Origin: Profundicola sp964553105
GTDB lineage: Bacteria; Bacteroidota; Bacteroidia; Flavobacteriales; Weeksellaceae
Length of the DNA: 45,124 nt
Direction: 5' to 3'
NCBI GenBank assembly: GCA_964553105.1
Contig: CAZKJO010000014.1
Coordinates: 1-45,124, forward strand
A program made the translations under genes and the position numbers. Under the pieces are notes generated by a model. The model had not been told where the DNA came from, did not search any database, and saw nothing but the letters and a program-made list of their open reading frames with translations. How positions within the stretch are numbered: the stretch's first letter is position 1; every line of letters begins with the position of its first letter. Positions 1 through 8,286 of this stretch are shown here, one piece after another.

Positions 1-49
1 GCCTGCGCCGATGGTACTGCAAACGCGGGAGAGTAGGTCGTCGCCAGTC
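1..49 (+). rRNA. rrf: 5S ribosomal RNA, 3' end (partial)
   Basis: The first ~49 bases contain the conserved 3' arm of 5S rRNA (CGATGGTACTGC, then GGGAGAGTAGGTCG and the closing strand). The rest lies outside the window, so an rRNA operon ends here. The exact 3' end is uncertain by a few bases. A strong terminator follows at 60-95. Confidence 0.9.
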
Positions 50-59
50 TTTTATATTA

Positions 60-95
60 AATCCTCATTTGTAATATGCAAATGAGGATTTTTTT
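60..95 (+). terminator. Rho-independent terminator of the rRNA operon
   Basis: Perfect 12-bp stem AATCCTCATTTG / CAAATGAGGATT (60-71 and 79-90) with a 7-nt loop, followed by a T run. It directly follows the 5S rRNA. Confidence 0.9.
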
Positions 96-199
96 GTTAT
101 AATATTTAGCTAATATGATTTTGAATAATGTGTCTTAATTAGAATGAATGTAATTATAAATAATTTATTTTTTTAAGATATTTATTTGAAATAATTCGT

Positions 200-207
200 T
201 ATATTTG
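200..207 (+). promoter_or_regulatory. Bacteroidota -7 box before the small Cys-rich gene
   Basis: TATATTTG matches the TAnnTTTG consensus exactly. No convincing -33 TTG is seen at normal spacing. It lies 22 nt before an ATG at 230 and 39 nt before the ATG at 247. Confidence 0.5.
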
Positions 208-246
208 ACTTATTAAAATTCACAATATCATGAAAAATTTATTTTA

Positions 247-516
247 ATGTTTGTTTTCATTTTTGGAATTTCTTCAGAAATTGAAAAGTCAAATAATTAT
301 GAATGTAAAACTTACATTGAAATCGATTATAAAAATCTTATCACCGAGGATGATTGGCCTTGGATTACCTATCATTGCTCTAAAGTTGAGAATGGTGTTA
401 TCATTTCAACATCTATTAAATGCTTTCTATGTGGAGAAGCTAAAGGTATGAAGAAATGCCAAGAGCAATTGGAGTTGACATTTGCTTTTCCAGATGATCC
501 ATGCATTTGTAATTGA
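247..516 (+). CDS. Small Cys-rich, probably exported hypothetical protein; start possibly frameshifted
   Basis: I do not recognise a family. The 89-residue frame has seven cysteines (20, 44, 59, 62, 71, 86, 88), including CFLC and a C-terminal CIC, which would suit disulfides in an exported protein. As read, it begins with a short hydrophobic stretch but no positive n-region, which is unusual for a signal peptide. An ATG at 230 opens M-K-N-L-F and hits TAA at 245. One extra T in the T run at 242-245 would join it to this frame and give a normal signal peptide (M-K-N-L-F-L-M-F-V-F-I-F-G). So this is either a one-base lesion, a sequencing error, or a gene that truly starts at 247. The GLPGLI gene follows 36 nt later on the same strand and may share its transcript. 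Confidence 0.5.
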   Translation: MFVFIFGISSEIEKSNNYECKTYIEIDYKNLITEDDWPWITYHCSKVENGVIISTSIKCFLCGEAKGMKKCQEQLELTFAFPDDPCICN

Positions 517-552
517 TAATAGAGTTCAAGTAATTTTTCAAATTCTTTTTTA

Positions 553-1353
553 ATGAAAGCATTAAGCTTTATTATTTTCTTTTTTTTAGTTGTTTTGTTG
601 AAATCGCAAAGTATAGAGGTGGTTTATGATTCTAAAATTAATAGACATAACATTGCTTTTTCTGAACATGCTGATTATGTTTTGAAGCTTAATGCTGATC
701 AAGCATTGTACGAACCTTTGGATCGGGATTTAATTCAGCATATGGTTTTTTCGAATGATTTAATTCAACTAAATGATAGAAAATCATTATTGCAGTTGAG
801 AACTCGCGATGGATCAGAAAGTAGAATTGTTTATCCGGAGATAATTTATACAGACTTCAATGATAATGAAGTTTATTTTCAAACAGGTTCAGCCAAAATT
901 TGGATGGTCAAGGAACCCATTTTTGAGTTTGATTGGAATATTGTGCAGAACTCCGACAGTGTTATATTAGGTTTTCAAGCGCAAAAGGCCATTGCATCTT
1001 ATCGTGGAAGAGTTTATGAGGCTTGGTTTACACCAGAAATTACTCATTCATTTGGGCCATGGAAGTTCAGTGGTTTACCAGGTCTGATTCTTTCTGCTCG
1101 CAGCCTTGACGGATATTATTCAGTTGAAGCCATTCGATTAGAGATTAAATCAGATATTCAAAATATTGAGAATCCATATCATTCTATGCCTGTAACTACA
1201 TTAGAAGAATTTAAAATCGGTTTACGAGATTTTTACCTTAATTTATCTAAAAATGCGGCTGCTAAAAACCCGGATGGGGGGAACTATCGCATTTCATTTT
1301 TTGGTGATCAATTGGAAGATTTCGGGATTGAACCCATAGAATTTGAGTATTAA
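553..1353 (+). CDS. GLPGLI family secreted protein
   Basis: The 266-residue protein starts with a signal peptide (hydrophobic residues 5-16, cleavage near KSQS) and carries the family-naming motif SGLPGLIL at residues 173-180, after F-G-P-W-K-F. GLPGLI proteins (TIGR01200) are restricted to Bacteroidota, are exported, and have no established biochemical function. Typical lengths are 220-300 residues, so this one looks complete. Only 6 nt separate its stop from the next start, a large receptor-like barrel, so the two are very likely co-transcribed. This pairing is common in the family and suggests a periplasmic partner of the outer-membrane protein. That role is inferred from context. Confidence 0.88.
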   Translation: MKALSFIIFFFLVVLLKSQSIEVVYDSKINRHNIAFSEHADYVLKLNADQALYEPLDRDLIQHMVFSNDLIQLNDRKSLLQLRTRDGSESRIVYPEIIYTDFNDNEVYFQTGSAKIWMVKEPIFEFDWNIVQNSDSVILGFQAQKAIASYRGRVYEAWFTPEITHSFGPWKFSGLPGLILSARSLDGYYSVEAIRLEIKSDIQNIENPYHSMPVTTLEEFKIGLRDFYLNLSKNAAAKNPDGGNYRISFFGDQLEDFGIEPIEFEY

Positions 1354-1359
1354 TAAGCA

Positions 1360-3996
1360 TTGAAAAATCCATTTACTTTTTTATTAATTTTTAGTACGTT
1401 TTGGATTTTTGGACAACAGATGTCTGGTACTCTTCAAGATGAAGATGGAGTTTATTTAACTGGAATGCTCCAAATCATGCAAGAAAATGATACAACTCAA
1501 ATCAGTGAATTTTCAAGTATTCGTGATGGATATTTTGATTATCAATTAAAACATGACTACGATAATCTAAGATTAAAGTTCGTTTCAAATGGGTTTGAAA
1601 ATCATTTTATTAAAATTAATCATCCCAATAAGAATCATAATTATCGGTTTGAGGTTCGTTTGCAGAAAATGGAAACCGTTGAGCTTGAAGAAATGGTCGT
1701 AGAAGCCAAACGCAAGGCTTACGTTGTGAAAGAGGACACAATTAGCTATCGTGTTGAATCTTATGCGGACGGAACAGAAAGAAAAATTATAGATGTCATC
1801 AAGAACTTGCCTGGAATCAATGTGCAAGAATCCACTGGGCGAATTACTTATAACGGACAAGACATTGAAACCGTTATGTTAGGCGGCACGAATTTATTTG
1901 GGAATAATTATTCTTTGGGAACAAAACAAATCAATGTGGATATTGTTGATGCAATAGAAGTGATTGAAAATTTTGAAGAAAATCCAATATTTCGTGATCA
2001 AAATAGAAGCAATAAAGTTGCTTTGAACCTAAGTCTAAAGGAGAATATAGTAGATTTCAATGTTGATTTAGGTTTAGGTGCAGGTTTGTTTGAAAACGGA
2101 AATGCTGCTTTAACTAATAGTCTGAATACCTTATCCATCACTCAGAAAATCAAAAATCATTCGGCATTGATACATAATAATGTCGGAGGAAATAGTTCGC
2201 CTTTTAGTTTAGGTCAAGATTATTCGAGTATTGAATCTGACCAATATGCTCATATGATTTCACCAAAAATCATAGCATCAGGTTTTGGAAATGGAAATTC
2301 AGGCGAAAATTCGAATTTCAATAATCAGCTTTTCGCCAACAATAATTTGTTTTATCAAGCTTCTGAAAAATTAAGTATTCGGAATAATACTATTTTTATG
2401 ACGGACAGAATTAAATTTAATAAACTTTCCATTTTAAATTTTGATTTAGGCAATCAGTTTTTAAATGTTTATGATGAATATAAACAGGAAGTTTCACCTC
2501 AAATATTTCAGAATAATTTAAAGTTTCAGTATCACGCCAATGCAAAGAATTACTTTGAGAATGAATTAAGATGGTATTATGATAAAACCGATGAAAATAC
2601 GAACGTTATCCGTAATCAAGAGGATAACTTGTCAACATTCAACAGGACCAAAACTTCATGGTTCAGCAACATCTTTTCATGGACACATCGTTTGAACAAA
2701 GATTTACTCGTACATAGTTCATTGACAAATTCTTTTCATAAAAGTCCTCAAGATTTTAATCTTAATAATTTTGAAGAAGTTGACACAGAAAAATTTCATC
2801 AATACAGTAAATTTAAAAAATCCGTTCACCAGGCCAATATTACATTGATGGGGCGAAAAAACCGAATGGAATACATCACATCGACTGGTTTGCGATTAAC
2901 GAATATGCCTTTTCATTCTGAATTAAGAAATTTGAGTGAAATTTCAACATCGCTTTCAGAAAATAATGTGAATTATGATTATCATCAATTTTTTCACAAT
3001 ACGCAGCTAATTTTTAATTTAAGCTCATGGAAATTTACCCCAAGAATCAATCTCAGATGGATGCAACAGGAGATTGACTCAGACGGATTTGACTCCGAAA
3101 GCGCAAATGATTTTGTGTTGGAACCAAGCTTGCAGATTACACGTAATCTCGGAAGATTTGGTTTGTTGAGTTTAAATGCATCCTATCGTCAATCACCCGT
3201 GATTGTGGATGAGATTTTCCAAAATTCGGTTATGACTTCACACAGAAATTATGTATCAAATTCGCCAAGTCTTGCTTTAAAAGAATCCTTGCGTTTTTCG
3301 GCAGGATTGTTTGGAAATCATTTAGAAAAAGGAGTCGAATATGGCTTATTACTTGGTATTCAGGAAAATCAAGCTTCTTTTTTTCAATCATTACAAATTG
3401 ATGAAAACAATATTTTTATACAAAAGCATTTTGAACCTCAATCTTTTACACAATATAATCTGAATGCCAACCTTGCTAAATTCTTTAATAATTTAAACTT
3501 TAGACTTGAATGGCGAGGCGCTTTCAATGGTCGAGAGACGTATAATTCAGTGAATATTCGAGATTTTTCAAAAACTGATTTGCTATTTGTTTCAAACGAA
3601 ATTAACTTTCGAACCATTTGGTCTGGAAACTTGAATTTAGCAACGAGTGCAAAACATACAATGCTTAAAAACATTTCTGATGCTCACAATTTCGAGAGTC
3701 AAATGCTTACATTATATCAGAAATTCATTTTTAAACCGAATAGAATCTTCAATTTTTCATTGGATTTTGATTATCAAATTCCAACTTTAAATCAAAATCA
3801 TAAAACCTACTTGTTTTCTAACTTTGAGACAAATTATCAACCCAAAAATCAACCTTATCATTTCAGTTTTTTAATTCGAAATTTATTCAACGAAAATAGA
3901 TTTGAACAACACAGCATCAGTGAATACTCTTCGAGCATGATTATGACGGATATTCTACCGCGTCATTTTTTAATTTCTTTAAGTTGGACGTTTTAA
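1360..3996 (+). CDS. TonB-dependent-receptor-like outer membrane beta-barrel protein
   Basis: The 878-residue protein begins with a signal peptide (residues 1-18, ending F-G-Q-Q) at a TTG start; no upstream ATG is available and the signal peptide fits the TTG exactly. Residues ~20-110 resemble the carboxypeptidase-regulatory-like / SusC N-terminal beta-sandwich. Residues ~115-225 resemble a receptor plug (VKEDTISYRVESY, IDVIKNLPGI, then YNGQDIETVMLGG). The rest is an aromatic-rich, beta-strand-rich barrel that ends in Phe (S-W-T-F), as outer-membrane barrels do. The plug is of the kind seen in the outer membrane beta-barrel family paired with GLPGLI proteins. The substrate is unknown. I saw no clear TonB box, so energy coupling is uncertain. 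Confidence 0.85.
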   Translation: MKNPFTFLLIFSTFWIFGQQMSGTLQDEDGVYLTGMLQIMQENDTTQISEFSSIRDGYFDYQLKHDYDNLRLKFVSNGFENHFIKINHPNKNHNYRFEVRLQKMETVELEEMVVEAKRKAYVVKEDTISYRVESYADGTERKIIDVIKNLPGINVQESTGRITYNGQDIETVMLGGTNLFGNNYSLGTKQINVDIVDAIEVIENFEENPIFRDQNRSNKVALNLSLKENIVDFNVDLGLGAGLFENGNAALTNSLNTLSITQKIKNHSALIHNNVGGNSSPFSLGQDYSSIESDQYAHMISPKIIASGFGNGNSGENSNFNNQLFANNNLFYQASEKLSIRNNTIFMTDRIKFNKLSILNFDLGNQFLNVYDEYKQEVSPQIFQNNLKFQYHANAKNYFENELRWYYDKTDENTNVIRNQEDNLSTFNRTKTSWFSNIFSWTHRLNKDLLVHSSLTNSFHKSPQDFNLNNFEEVDTEKFHQYSKFKKSVHQANITLMGRKNRMEYITSTGLRLTNMPFHSELRNLSEISTSLSENNVNYDYHQFFHNTQLIFNLSSWKFTPRINLRWMQQEIDSDGFDSESANDFVLEPSLQITRNLGRFGLLSLNASYRQSPVIVDEIFQNSVMTSHRNYVSNSPSLALKESLRFSAGLFGNHLEKGVEYGLLLGIQENQASFFQSLQIDENNIFIQKHFEPQSFTQYNLNANLAKFFNNLNFRLEWRGAFNGRETYNSVNIRDFSKTDLLFVSNEINFRTIWSGNLNLATSAKHTMLKNISDAHNFESQMLTLYQKFIFKPNRIFNFSLDFDYQIPTLNQNHKTYLFSNFETNYQPKNQPYHFSFLIRNLFNENRFEQHSISEYSSSMIMTDILPRHFLISLSWTF

Positions 3997-4097
3997 TGCC
4001 ATAAATCAATGAAATTCGCCAATTAATATTTCATAATAACCAATAAATTTTATGTAATCTATTAACTTAAGCATATCATTATGTAGTTTATATTTTG

Positions 4098-4105
4098 TAA
4101 ATTTG
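4098..4105 (+). promoter_or_regulatory. -7 box of eno
   Basis: TAAATTTG, an exact TAnnTTTG match, 31 nt before the eno ATG. No good -33 TTG is visible at ~17-nt spacing. Confidence 0.6.
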
Positions 4106-4136
4106 ATACTTCAATTTTAATATAAATTTTAAGCAA

Positions 4137-5423
4137 ATGAGTATAATAGCAGCAATTCATGCACGTCAAATTTTAGATTCGAGAGGAAACCCAACCATTG
4201 AAGTAGATGTTTGGACTGAAAATGGATCATTGGGTAGAGCGGCGGTTCCGTCGGGCGCATCCACAGGCGCTTATGAAGCCGTTGAATTAAGAGATAATGA
4301 ATCTGAATTCATGGGAAAAGGCGTTTTGAATGCTGTAGATAATGTCAACGAAATTATTGCGCCAGAACTTTTAGGTGTTTCGGTTTTTGAACAAAACTGG
4401 ATCGATATGCGAATGATTGAGTTAGATGGTACTGAAAACAAATCTAGATTAGGTGCTAATGCTATTTTAGGTGTTTCTTTGGCTGTAGCTAAAGCAGCTG
4501 CTGCTGAGTTAGACATGCCGTTATACCGTTATGTAGGTGGTGTAAATGCAAATATTTTACCTGTGCCAATGATGAATATTGTAAATGGTGGATCTCACTC
4601 AGATGCTCCAATTGCATTTCAAGAGTTTATGATTATGCCGGTAGAAGCTTATAGCTTTTCAGATGCATTGAGAAAAGGTGTTGAGATTTTCCATCACTTA
4701 AAGAAAGTTTTACACGAAAGAGGATTATCTACAGCTGTTGGTGATGAAGGTGGATTTGCACCTGGAGTTGACGGAACAGAAGATGCATTAGATACCATTC
4801 GTAAAGCAGTAGAAAACGCAGGTTACAAATGGGGAACTGAAATTAAAATTGCCTTAGATTGTGCTGCTGCTGAATTCTACGAGGATGGAAAATATAATTA
4901 TGCTAAGTTTGAAGGAGAAGGAGGTAAAGTAAGAACTTCTGATGAGCAAGTAGAATATTTAGCAGAATTATGTGAGAAATATCCAATTATCTCTATTGAG
5001 GACGGAATGGATGAAGATGACTGGGAAGGTTGGAAAAAATTAACACAGAAATTAGGAGACAAGGTTCAATTAGTGGGAGATGATTTATTTGTTACCAATG
5101 TTGAGCGTTTAGGAAGAGGAATTGATGAAGGTATTGCAAATTCAATTTTAATTAAAGTTAACCAAATTGGAACTTTAACAGAAACTATTGATGCAGTGAG
5201 TATGGCTAAAAATGCAGGATATACAGCAGTAATGTCACACCGTTCTGGAGAGACAGAGGATTCTACTATTGCAGACTTAGCTGTAGCTTTAAATACAGGT
5301 CAAATTAAGACTGGCTCTGCTTCTCGTTCAGATAGAATGGCAAAATACAATCAATTACTTCGGATAGAGGAAATGTTAGGTGGAACAGCAGTTTTTCCAG
5401 GAGATGATACGTTCAACGTTTAA
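4137..5423 (+). CDS. eno: Enolase (phosphopyruvate hydratase)
   Basis: Converts 2-phosphoglycerate to phosphoenolpyruvate in glycolysis; Mg-dependent, cytosolic. The 428-residue length is normal. Visible family markers are the N-terminal A-R-Q-I-L-D-S-R-G-N-P-T segment, the flexible-loop SGASTG, the G-D-E-G-G-F-A-P segment with the catalytic Glu, the metal ligands in S-I-E-D and G-D-D-L, the ILIKVNQIGTLTET signature with the catalytic Lys, and SHRSGETED. The gene has its own -7 box and the citrate synthase gene follows 132 nt later behind a second promoter. Nothing is missing or odd. Confidence 0.98.
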   Translation: MSIIAAIHARQILDSRGNPTIEVDVWTENGSLGRAAVPSGASTGAYEAVELRDNESEFMGKGVLNAVDNVNEIIAPELLGVSVFEQNWIDMRMIELDGTENKSRLGANAILGVSLAVAKAAAAELDMPLYRYVGGVNANILPVPMMNIVNGGSHSDAPIAFQEFMIMPVEAYSFSDALRKGVEIFHHLKKVLHERGLSTAVGDEGGFAPGVDGTEDALDTIRKAVENAGYKWGTEIKIALDCAAAEFYEDGKYNYAKFEGEGGKVRTSDEQVEYLAELCEKYPIISIEDGMDEDDWEGWKKLTQKLGDKVQLVGDDLFVTNVERLGRGIDEGIANSILIKVNQIGTLTETIDAVSMAKNAGYTAVMSHRSGETEDSTIADLAVALNTGQIKTGSASRSDRMAKYNQLLRIEEMLGGTAVFPGDDTFNV

Positions 5424-5499
5424 ACTATAGGATTTATAGAAATCCAATTTACAATAAATAAATAAAACTGTTACTCAAATTAGTAATTTCAATGAATAT

Positions 5500-5507
5500 T
5501 ATATTTG
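5500..5507 (+). promoter_or_regulatory. -7 box of the citrate synthase gene
   Basis: TATATTTG, an exact consensus match, 48 nt before the ATG. Confidence 0.65.
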
Positions 5508-5555
5508 AATAATAGTTTTTAATCATAACTTTAAGGACTAAATTTAATTAATACA

Positions 5556-6836
5556 ATGGCAGATACAGCAAAAGTAATTTATAAAGGTCAAGAATACGAA
5601 TATCCAGTAGTTGAAGGAACTATGGGTGATATCGGAGTTGACATTAAAAGCCTAAGAGGAGATAGTGGTTTGATTACACTAGATCCAGGATACAAAAACA
5701 CAGGTTCAACCGAGAGCTCGATAACTTTTTTAGATGGTGAGGAAGGTAAATTAATGTACCGTGGTTACCCAATCGAACAATTGGCAGAAAAGTCTTCTTT
5801 CGTTGAAGTAATGTATCTTTTGCTAGAAGGTGAATTACCAAATGAAACTGAATTAGCACGTTGGAAAAAAACTTTAAATGAGTATAACTTTGTACATGAT
5901 AGAGTAGGGAAGATTCTGAATGCTTTCCCAAGCGAAGCTCACCCAATGGGAGTTTTAGCAACTTTAACTAGTGCTTTAACTGCATTTAATCCAAAAGCAG
6001 TTGATCCAAGTAAAGAAGCAGATATGTATCATGCAGCAGCAAGATTAATTGCTAAGTTTGATATTTTAGCAGCCTGGACTTATAGAAAGAAATATGATTT
6101 ACCACTTATTGAACCTAGCAATGATTTAGGATATGTTGGTAATTTCTATCAGATGATGTTTAAGAAGGATGATTCATTTGAGGTAAACCAAACTATAGTA
6201 GATGCATTAGATAAGTTATTTATCTTACATGCTGATCATGAGCAAAACTGCTCGGCATCTGCGGTTAGATTAGTTGGTTCTTCTCACACGGGATTATTCT
6301 CTTCTATTTCAGCTGGTATTTCTGCATTATGGGGTCCATTACATGGTGGAGCTAACCAAGCTGTGATAGAAATGTTAGAAATGATCAAGAACGACGGTGG
6401 TGGAATGCAAAAATGGATTGATAAGGCTAAAGACAAAGATGACAACTTTAGATTAATGGGCTTCGGACACAGAGTTTATAAGAACATGGATCCAAGAGCT
6501 AGAATCATTAAGAAAGCTGCAGATGATGTACTTGATCAATTAGGAATTGAGGATGAAGTATTAGACTTAGCTAGAAAATTAGAAGAAGTAGCATTAAGAG
6601 ATGAGTACTTTATCGAAAGAAAACTATATCCAAACGTAGACTTCTACTCTGGAATTATCTATAGAGCTTTAGGAATTCCTAAAGAGATGTTTACGGTTAT
6701 GTTTGCCCTTGGTCGTTTACCAGGTTGGATTGCTCAATGGAAAGAAATGAGACAAACAAATCAACCAATTGGTCGTCCAAGACAAATCTACACTGGACAC
6801 ACCTTAAGAGATTATGTTGATATGTCTGATAGATAA
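5556..6836 (+). CDS. gltA: Citrate synthase (type I, long form)
   Basis: Condenses oxaloacetate and acetyl-CoA to citrate, the first step of the TCA cycle. At 426 residues it is the long bacterial form with the N-terminal beta-domain (residues ~1-60). Catalytic residues are visible: His263 in P-L-H-G-G-A-N-Q, His305 in the signature GFGHRVYKNMDPRA, and Asp362 in N-V-D-F-Y-S-G. The HADHEQNCSAS segment (225-235) is also characteristic. It has its own promoter and ends at a strong bidirectional terminator (6861-6890). Its placement after eno puts lower glycolysis and TCA entry side by side. Confidence 0.98.
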   Translation: MADTAKVIYKGQEYEYPVVEGTMGDIGVDIKSLRGDSGLITLDPGYKNTGSTESSITFLDGEEGKLMYRGYPIEQLAEKSSFVEVMYLLLEGELPNETELARWKKTLNEYNFVHDRVGKILNAFPSEAHPMGVLATLTSALTAFNPKAVDPSKEADMYHAAARLIAKFDILAAWTYRKKYDLPLIEPSNDLGYVGNFYQMMFKKDDSFEVNQTIVDALDKLFILHADHEQNCSASAVRLVGSSHTGLFSSISAGISALWGPLHGGANQAVIEMLEMIKNDGGGMQKWIDKAKDKDDNFRLMGFGHRVYKNMDPRARIIKKAADDVLDQLGIEDEVLDLARKLEEVALRDEYFIERKLYPNVDFYSGIIYRALGIPKEMFTVMFALGRLPGWIAQWKEMRQTNQPIGRPRQIYTGHTLRDYVDMSDR

Positions 6837-6860
6837 TATTTGACTAACACGATTAAAAAA

Positions 6861-6890
6861 AATTCCGGCTTCTGACCGGAATTTTTTTTA
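6861..6890 (+). terminator. Bidirectional terminator between gltA and the small minus-strand gene
   Basis: Perfect 8-bp stem AATTCCGG / CCGGAATT (6861-6868, 6876-6883) with a T run after it and an A run before it, so it can stop transcription from both sides. It lies between two convergent genes. Confidence 0.9.
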
Positions 6891-6912
6891 TTTAAAATGT
6901 TTAAATTCTTTT

Positions 6913-7116
6913 TTAAACAAGAGATACTTTACATTCTTTACAATCTTTTACCTCACCAAAGTAAGTTTCTCTGTACTTGTGCAAAGTTTTGATTGGTACT
7001 CCAAAGATGGTTTGTTGGATACGTGTTACATTTGTACTTAATGCACCCATTTTTGGATGAAATCTAGCTTCTTGTTTTGTTCTTCTTTTAACCGATATCG
7101 GTTTTAAAATATTCAT
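6913..7116 (-). CDS. Small basic protein with C-terminal CxxC, unknown function
   Basis: A 67-residue basic protein with M-N-I-L-K-P-I-S-V-K-R-R at the start and D-C-K-E-C-K near the end. I believe similar short proteins occur in other flavobacteria, but that cannot be checked here. Support for a real gene: an exact -7 box (TAGTTTTG, minus strand, 7134-7141) 17 nt upstream of the ATG, the shared terminator directly downstream, and a composition unlike a random frame. There are only two cysteines, so a lone zinc site would need dimerisation or other ligands. A 14-bp palindrome (AACCGATATCGGTT, 7090-7103) lies within its first codons. Function unknown. Confidence 0.7.
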   Translation of the reverse strand: MNILKPISVKRRTKQEARFHPKMGALSTNVTRIQQTIFGVPIKTLHKYRETYFGEVKDCKECKVSLV

Positions 7117-7133
7117 AACTTTTGATTATACTA

Positions 7134-7141
7134 CAAAACTA
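7134..7141 (-). promoter_or_regulatory. -7 box of the small CxxC protein gene
   Basis: On the minus strand the sequence reads TAGTTTTG, an exact TAnnTTTG match, 17 nt before the ATG at 7116. Confidence 0.55.
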
Positions 7142-7190
7142 TGCAAAGCTCGCTCCGTAAAATAGAGAAATCTATAAGATTCCCTTATAC

Positions 7191-7203
7191 AATAGTTACT
7201 ATT
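7191..7203. repeat. Short dyad AATAGT-T-ACTATT
   Basis: A perfect 6-bp inverted repeat around one base, in the 255-nt region between the divergent CxxC gene and the EamA transporter gene. It could be an operator, but in AT-rich DNA chance is a fair explanation. Apart from the two promoters I see nothing else in this intergenic stretch. Confidence 0.3.
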
Positions 7204-7359
7204 ATAGATGAATGCTATTTCGTTAGTTCGGTTTGAACCAATTCTACTATAATTTTTTATTTTCTTAAAAGCTTATAACCTCTTAAGCACTATGCTGTGA
7301 AAAGAGAAATTTTGAATCTTATATTTATTAAAATAAGCTTTTACAATTCTTAAAACATA

Positions 7360-7367
7360 TATCTTTG
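7360..7367 (+). promoter_or_regulatory. -7 box directly before the EamA gene (leaderless arrangement)
   Basis: TATCTTTG, an exact consensus match, is followed by only four bases before the ATG at 7372. Transcription should start at or next to the A of the ATG. Confidence 0.65.
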
Positions 7368-7371
7368 TCGC

Positions 7372-8286
7372 ATGTTTAAAACACAACTTAGGTTACATTT
7401 TATTGTGCTTCTATGGGGATTCACAGGAATTATGGGTAAACTCATTAGTCTATCTGCATTGCCTATTGTGTTTTGGCGCACCTTTATTGCCATTTTAGCG
7501 ATTGGTTTAGCTTTAAAGATTTTTAGAGTACCTTTTAAAGTAACGAAAACTAAATTGATCCAGTATTTGGGAGTTGGGGCCATTATGGGTTTACACTGGA
7601 TCCTATTTTTTGGAGCTATCAAAGTTTCCAATGTTTCGGTAGCCCTAAGTACATTATCTACTGGTGCGCTGTTTGCAGCTCTTATTGAGCCATTTTTCTA
7701 TAAACGGAAAATTAATATTTACGAAATAATTCTATCGCTTGTAGTAGTGGCTTGTTTGTGGTTAATTTTCCAAGCTAGTCCAGAATATTGGCTAGGGATT
7801 GTGTTGGGTGTTATTTGTGCAGCTTTGTCAGCCGCTATGACTGTTTTTAATGGAGTTTTGCAGAAGAATAAAGATAATATGCCACGTAAAATGATGTTCT
7901 ATGAAATGATAGGAGCATTTTTGGTGGTTTGTTTAATTTCTCCATTTTTTGTGGATTCTATTTCTGATTTTCAAATCCATGGAGATGATTGGCTTTGGAT
8001 ATTAATTTTAGGCGCTGCATTAACAGCCTATCCTATGATTGAGTCAGTACAATTGATGAAATATATGAGTCCATATTCACTTGTCTTAGCCGTGAATATG
8101 GAACCCATTTATAGCATTGTTTTAGCTTATTTCATTTTTGGTGAATCCGAGCAAATGTCGGCTACTTTCTATATTGCAGCGTTCGTAATGATTGCTGTGA
8201 TTGTTGCGAATCAATTGATTCAAGTGCAACAAAAGAGAAGAGAACGTAAGAAACAAATTCAAGCTTTAAATGACAACTTGAATTAA
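7372..8286 (+). CDS. EamA (DMT superfamily) transporter
   Basis: A 304-residue inner-membrane protein with about ten hydrophobic helices in two repeated EamA halves (~8-135 and ~145-280), the usual layout of drug/metabolite transporters. It ends in a basic cytosolic tail (Q-Q-K-R-R-E-R-K-K-Q). The first half begins H-F-I-V-L-L-W-G-F-T-G-I-M-G-K-L and the second I-V-L-G-V-I-C-A-A-L-S-A-A. The substrate cannot be told; family members export amino acids or other metabolites. The start codon lies four bases after a -7 box, so the mRNA is probably leaderless. Its stop codon interlocks with that of the convergent hemN. Confidence 0.9.
   Translation: MFKTQLRLHFIVLLWGFTGIMGKLISLSALPIVFWRTFIAILAIGLALKIFRVPFKVTKTKLIQYLGVGAIMGLHWILFFGAIKVSNVSVALSTLSTGALFAALIEPFFYKRKINIYEIILSLVVVACLWLIFQASPEYWLGIVLGVICAALSAAMTVFNGVLQKNKDNMPRKMMFYEMIGAFLVVCLISPFFVDSISDFQIHGDDWLWILILGAALTAYPMIESVQLMKYMSPYSLVLAVNMEPIYSIVLAYFIFGESEQMSATFYIAAFVMIAVIVANQLIQVQQKRRERKKQIQALNDNLN

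Noticed and set aside
251..451. Alternative frame at the small Cys-rich gene
   Set aside because: It is offset by one base from the Cys-rich frame, shares its region, and lacks the patterned cysteines; the 247 frame or its repaired form is more credible.
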